Source: Diacronema lutheri (lineage: Eukaryota > Haptophyta > Pavlovophyceae > Pavlovales > Pavlovaceae). From it: a DNA stretch of 64,000 bases. A program made the translations under genes and the position numbers. Below the pieces are notes generated by a model, which was not told the origin of the DNA, ran no database searches, and was given only the letters and a program-made list of their open reading frames with translations. Shown in pieces: positions 61,029-64,000 of this stretch (position 1 is its first letter; each line of letters opens with the position of its first letter). The DNA lies in NCBI GenBank assembly GCA_019448385.1, contig JAGTXO010000041.1:1-64000 (forward strand), read 5' to 3'.

Positions 61029-63871
61029 ATGGACCAGACGGATTTGAGCTCGTTGCTCGGCGAGATGGAGCTGGCCGGCGGCTCGATCGGCGGGCAGCAC
61101 ATGGGCATGGCCGGCGGCTACCCGGCGCAGGAATGCCCGCCTTACCCGCAATCCGCGGGCATGGGCCATTCGATGTCCGCCGCGGGCGCGCAGGCGCGCG
61201 TGGACGCGCGGCTCGTGCGGCAGGGCGTGCCGCCCGGCGCAACGGGCGGCGCGATGCTCGGCGGGCAGCAGCCACAGCAGGGCGGGCTGGCTGGCGGCGT
61301 GCACGGCGGACACGGCGCGCACGGCCAGCGCCATCTGCTCGGCGCCGACGCGGGCATGATGGGCGGCGTGGGGCTCGGCTATGGTGGCGCGGCCGGCGTG
61401 GCCGGCAATGCGCATATCGGTGGCGTCGGGCTGATGGCGGACGGCAGCTTCACGCCCACGCAGGTGCAACAGCTCCTCGCCAATCCAACTCTGCTCGCGC
61501 GCAATCCGGCGCTCATGCAACTCGTCGCGAGCAGCGGCGCTTACGGCGCACAGTCCCAACTCGGCGCAGGCAGAGCGGCTGCCGTCGGTATCTACGGCGG
61601 TAGCGAGCGGCCGATGGGCGTGAGCGGTGTGGGCGCGCACGGTGGCGGCGCGGCTGCGCAGCTGGCCATGCCCGCCGGCTTCGACACCGTCGGTGCCGGC
61701 TACTACGCGGCGGGCGGCGCAAGCGCGGCTGGCGCTGCGCAGCTTCATACCGACTTTGTCGGACGGGGGGTCGGCCACCTGGCGCACATGGGCGGAATGG
61801 GCGGCGAGCGCGGGCAGCTGCCACTCGGCGCGGCCCAGCTGATGGCCGAGAGCGGGATGGGCGCGCCGCAGCTGCGCGCGCGCTCGAGCGAGCGGTGCAT
61901 CGCAATTCGCGAACTACACCCGCACGCCACCTTTGAGGAGATCGCCAATGAGGTGGGGCTGTACGGGCCAATCGAGTCGATCCAGATCGATGCGGCCAAG
62001 GGTCTGGCGCAGGTGCACTTCATCGACCCGCACTCCGCCGCGACGCTCTGCGCCGAGCGCTCGCTGCTCCAGTTCCGCGGCCTCCTGTCGGCGGTGACCC
62101 TTGAGCGCAGTCGGCCGATGGCGGCCGACGTAGCCGCCGCGGTGATGGCGGGCGCGACGCGCAACCTCTACATCAATTTGGGCTCGTCGGGCTCGCGGCT
62201 CGTCGAGCGGCTCACACCCGACATCTTGCGCGACGCCTTTGGCCAGCACGGCACGGTCGAGTCTGTGCGCGTGCTCGCCAAGCAGGCCATCGCGTTCGTC
62301 AATTTTACGACCGTCCTCGCGGCCGTGCGCGCCAAGGCCGCGCTGCACGGCACGACGCTCGCGCTGCCGCCGCTGCCGCCGACGGGCGGCGCAGCGGAGC
62401 CGGGCAGCACCGCGCCCGCGCCCGCCGCCGCCGACGCGCCCGCCGAGGCGGGCGACGAAGTCGAGCCGCCGGGCGCGCGGGGCGGCGCGCCCGGCGCGCC
62501 CGGCGCGCCCGGCGCGGACGTGGCGCCGGCCGGCGCGGGCGCGCCGACGGGGGCGGCGGTCAAGGAGGAGGAGGAGACGCTGATGACGCGCGAGCTGCAC
62601 ATCTCGTTCACCAGCGCACAGCAGAACTGCCGCAAGAATCTCGAGCTGCTCACCGGCGCGCTGCAGCTTCCGATGGCGCGCTACGGCGGCGGGCGCGCGC
62701 GCGGGCACGGCGCAGGGCGCGGCGGCGGGCGCGGCGTGCACGCGCACGGCGGCCGGCGTGGTGGCGGGCGCGACGGCGGTCTGGTGCGTCCGGCGGAGGA
62801 GCTCACGCAGTCGCGCTCCGTCTACGTGGGCAATCTGCCCCTCTCCGCGAGCTACGCCGACCTGTGCGCGCTCGCCTCACCGCATGGCGCGTTCGAGAGC
62901 GTGCGGATCGTGCCGAGCACGCGCTACGCGTTCGTCAACTTTGTGCACGAAGAGGCGGCGGCGCGCTTCCACGCCAAGGGGACGGCAGAGGGCGAGCGCG
63001 GCTTTGTGCTGCGCAGCCAGCGCCTGCTGCTCAACTGGGCCAAGGCACCGCCTCTCTCCGACGAGCTGGCGTCGCACATTGCCAACGGCGCCACGCGCCA
63101 CCTCCACCTCGTGGGCATCGACCAGACCGTCACATACGAGATGCTCCAGGCAGAGTTTGGCGGGTATGGCGAGATTGAGTCGATGCGCCTGCTGCCGGTG
63201 CGCGCGCGCGCCCGCGCCCCGCCGCCGCACGCCGCGGCAGTAGCGCGCCGCTCACCGTGCCGCTCGCCGGCGCTTGCTCGCGCGCGCGCGCGCGCGCACG
63301 CGCGCGCACTGGCCGCTTGCGCTGCCGCAGCTCAAGGGGACAAGTGCCTTTATCAACTTCACGTCGATCGCGAGCGCGATCGCGGCCAAAGAGGCGCTCA
63401 ACGGCGTGCCATTCAAGCACAAGACGCTGCTTTTGGAATACGCCCAAGTGAGGGGAGGGCGCGCAGAGCTCGCCACACCCGCGCAACAGTCACGCGCGGC
63501 TCGCTGCAGTCACAGTCACAGTCACGCGCGGCTCGCCGCGCTGGGCTCTGCGCGGGCCGCTGCTGACATGCCTGGGCCGCGCCGCGCCGCGCCGCGCCGA
63601 TGCGCAGGGCCCCGGCCAAAAGGAGAGGGGCGCGCGCCGCGGCAAGGAGGGCGCAGCCGTCACGCAGTATCCCGTCAGGATGGCGCCTCCGGGCGACGAG
63701 GCGGCAAACGCGGCGGCTGACGCCGTGGCGGCCGCGGCCGCGGGCGAAGCTGCGGCGGGCGAGGCGAGCGCGGCAGCGTCCATCGCGGGCTGTGCAGCCG
63801 CGGCTGCCGCTGCGGCCGCGCAGGCGGAGACGGCCGCCATTGATTCGTTCGCGAGTGGCGAGGCTGCGTAA
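61029..63871 (+). CDS. RNA-binding protein with four RRM domains
   Basis: Three exons (61029-63197, 63331-63447, 63668-63871) join in phase 0 and give 829 residues. About 285 Gly/Ala/Met-rich residues precede four RRMs: residues about 287-365 (RCIAIRELHP), 376-455 (RNLYINLGSS, AIAFVNFTT), 595-675 (SRSVYVGNLPL, RYAFVNFVHEE) and 688-762 (RHLHLVGIDQ, SAFINFTSIAS). The last RRM is completed only by the first splice. An RGG/Gly-His-rich stretch (about 555-585) lies before RRM3. The layout recalls fission yeast Nrd1/Msa2-type regulators that bind mRNA. The Ala-rich C-terminus comes from the last exon. The start MDQTDLSSLLGEMELAGG is preferred over an upstream ATG in the leader. Confidence 0.88.
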
Positions 63872-64000
63872 GCGCCACCCAAAGCTCCGCTGCGCTGCGC
63901 TCCCGCGCCGTCCGGGCGCCAGTGGCGCTGATGCGAGCGCGAGTGCGCGGGCGCAGGTCGCCTCGCGCACCGGCGCACCGGAGGTGCCGCCCTGCGCTCC
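63872..64000. other. 3' flank, nothing recognised
   Basis: The last 129 bases follow the stop of the RNA-binding protein gene and hold no supported feature. Confidence 0.5.

Noticed and set aside
1-64000. tRNA or rRNA genes
   Set aside because: No cloverleaf or conserved rRNA segment was recognised by eye. A dedicated search would be needed to exclude them.

Overview
The window is nuclear DNA of a GC-rich, intron-bearing unicellular eukaryote, most likely a microalga. A haptophyte, perhaps a pavlovophyte, or a pelagophyte fits best. The clade is an inference from very high GC, short GT-AG introns with GTGCGC, GTACGC or GTGAGT donors, and the gene content (class-2 mitochondrial DHODH, VPS50, mL49, ARL2, prefoldin, MORN/IQ protein, Kv channel). 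No marker gene settles it.

Positions 1 to about 27.6 kb look like a large mobile-element block read on the minus strand. In transcription order it holds a decayed gene with a PIF1-type helicase and a possible ssDNA-binding N-terminus (27.6-25.2 kb), a ubiquitin-specific protease (23.7-22.7 kb), a stretch with long C/G homopolymers and a LINE scrap (22.2-19.4 kb), and one giant gene (19.28-0.57 kb). Two phase-0 introns can be placed in the giant gene. Along it lie two Ulp1-like peptidase domains, a degenerate and a canonical YqaJ-type exonuclease domain, a chromodomain and, at the C-terminus, a Fanzor (eukaryotic TnpB-like, RNA-guided) nuclease. I see no capsid gene, reverse transcriptase or recognisable transposase in the block. 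Its left end lies outside the window.

Positions 27.7-37.8 kb form a boundary zone. It contains a small membrane protein, a 313-bp MITE, a decayed coiled-coil locus and a palindrome/TATA promoter-like site. It also contains a four-exon gene predicted to fuse SPX, RING and fungal-type Zn2Cys6 domains. A 2.76-kb Tc1/mariner-derived element with 438-bp near-identical inverted repeats sits exactly between two divergent start codons.

Positions 37.8-64 kb are compact host genome. They hold a GH43-like propeller protein, mL49, ARL2, a MORN/IQ protein, a Kv channel, DHODH, VPS50, a two-TM protein, an ARF, an F-box/WD40 protein, prefoldin-1, an F-box/FIST protein, a RING-CH ligase and a four-RRM protein. 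Most are in head-to-head pairs with 11-270 bp between start codons, often over short AT-rich islands, and in convergent pairs sharing short 3' gaps. Exon structures were derived by hand from splice signals, reading phase and domain continuity, and have no transcript support.
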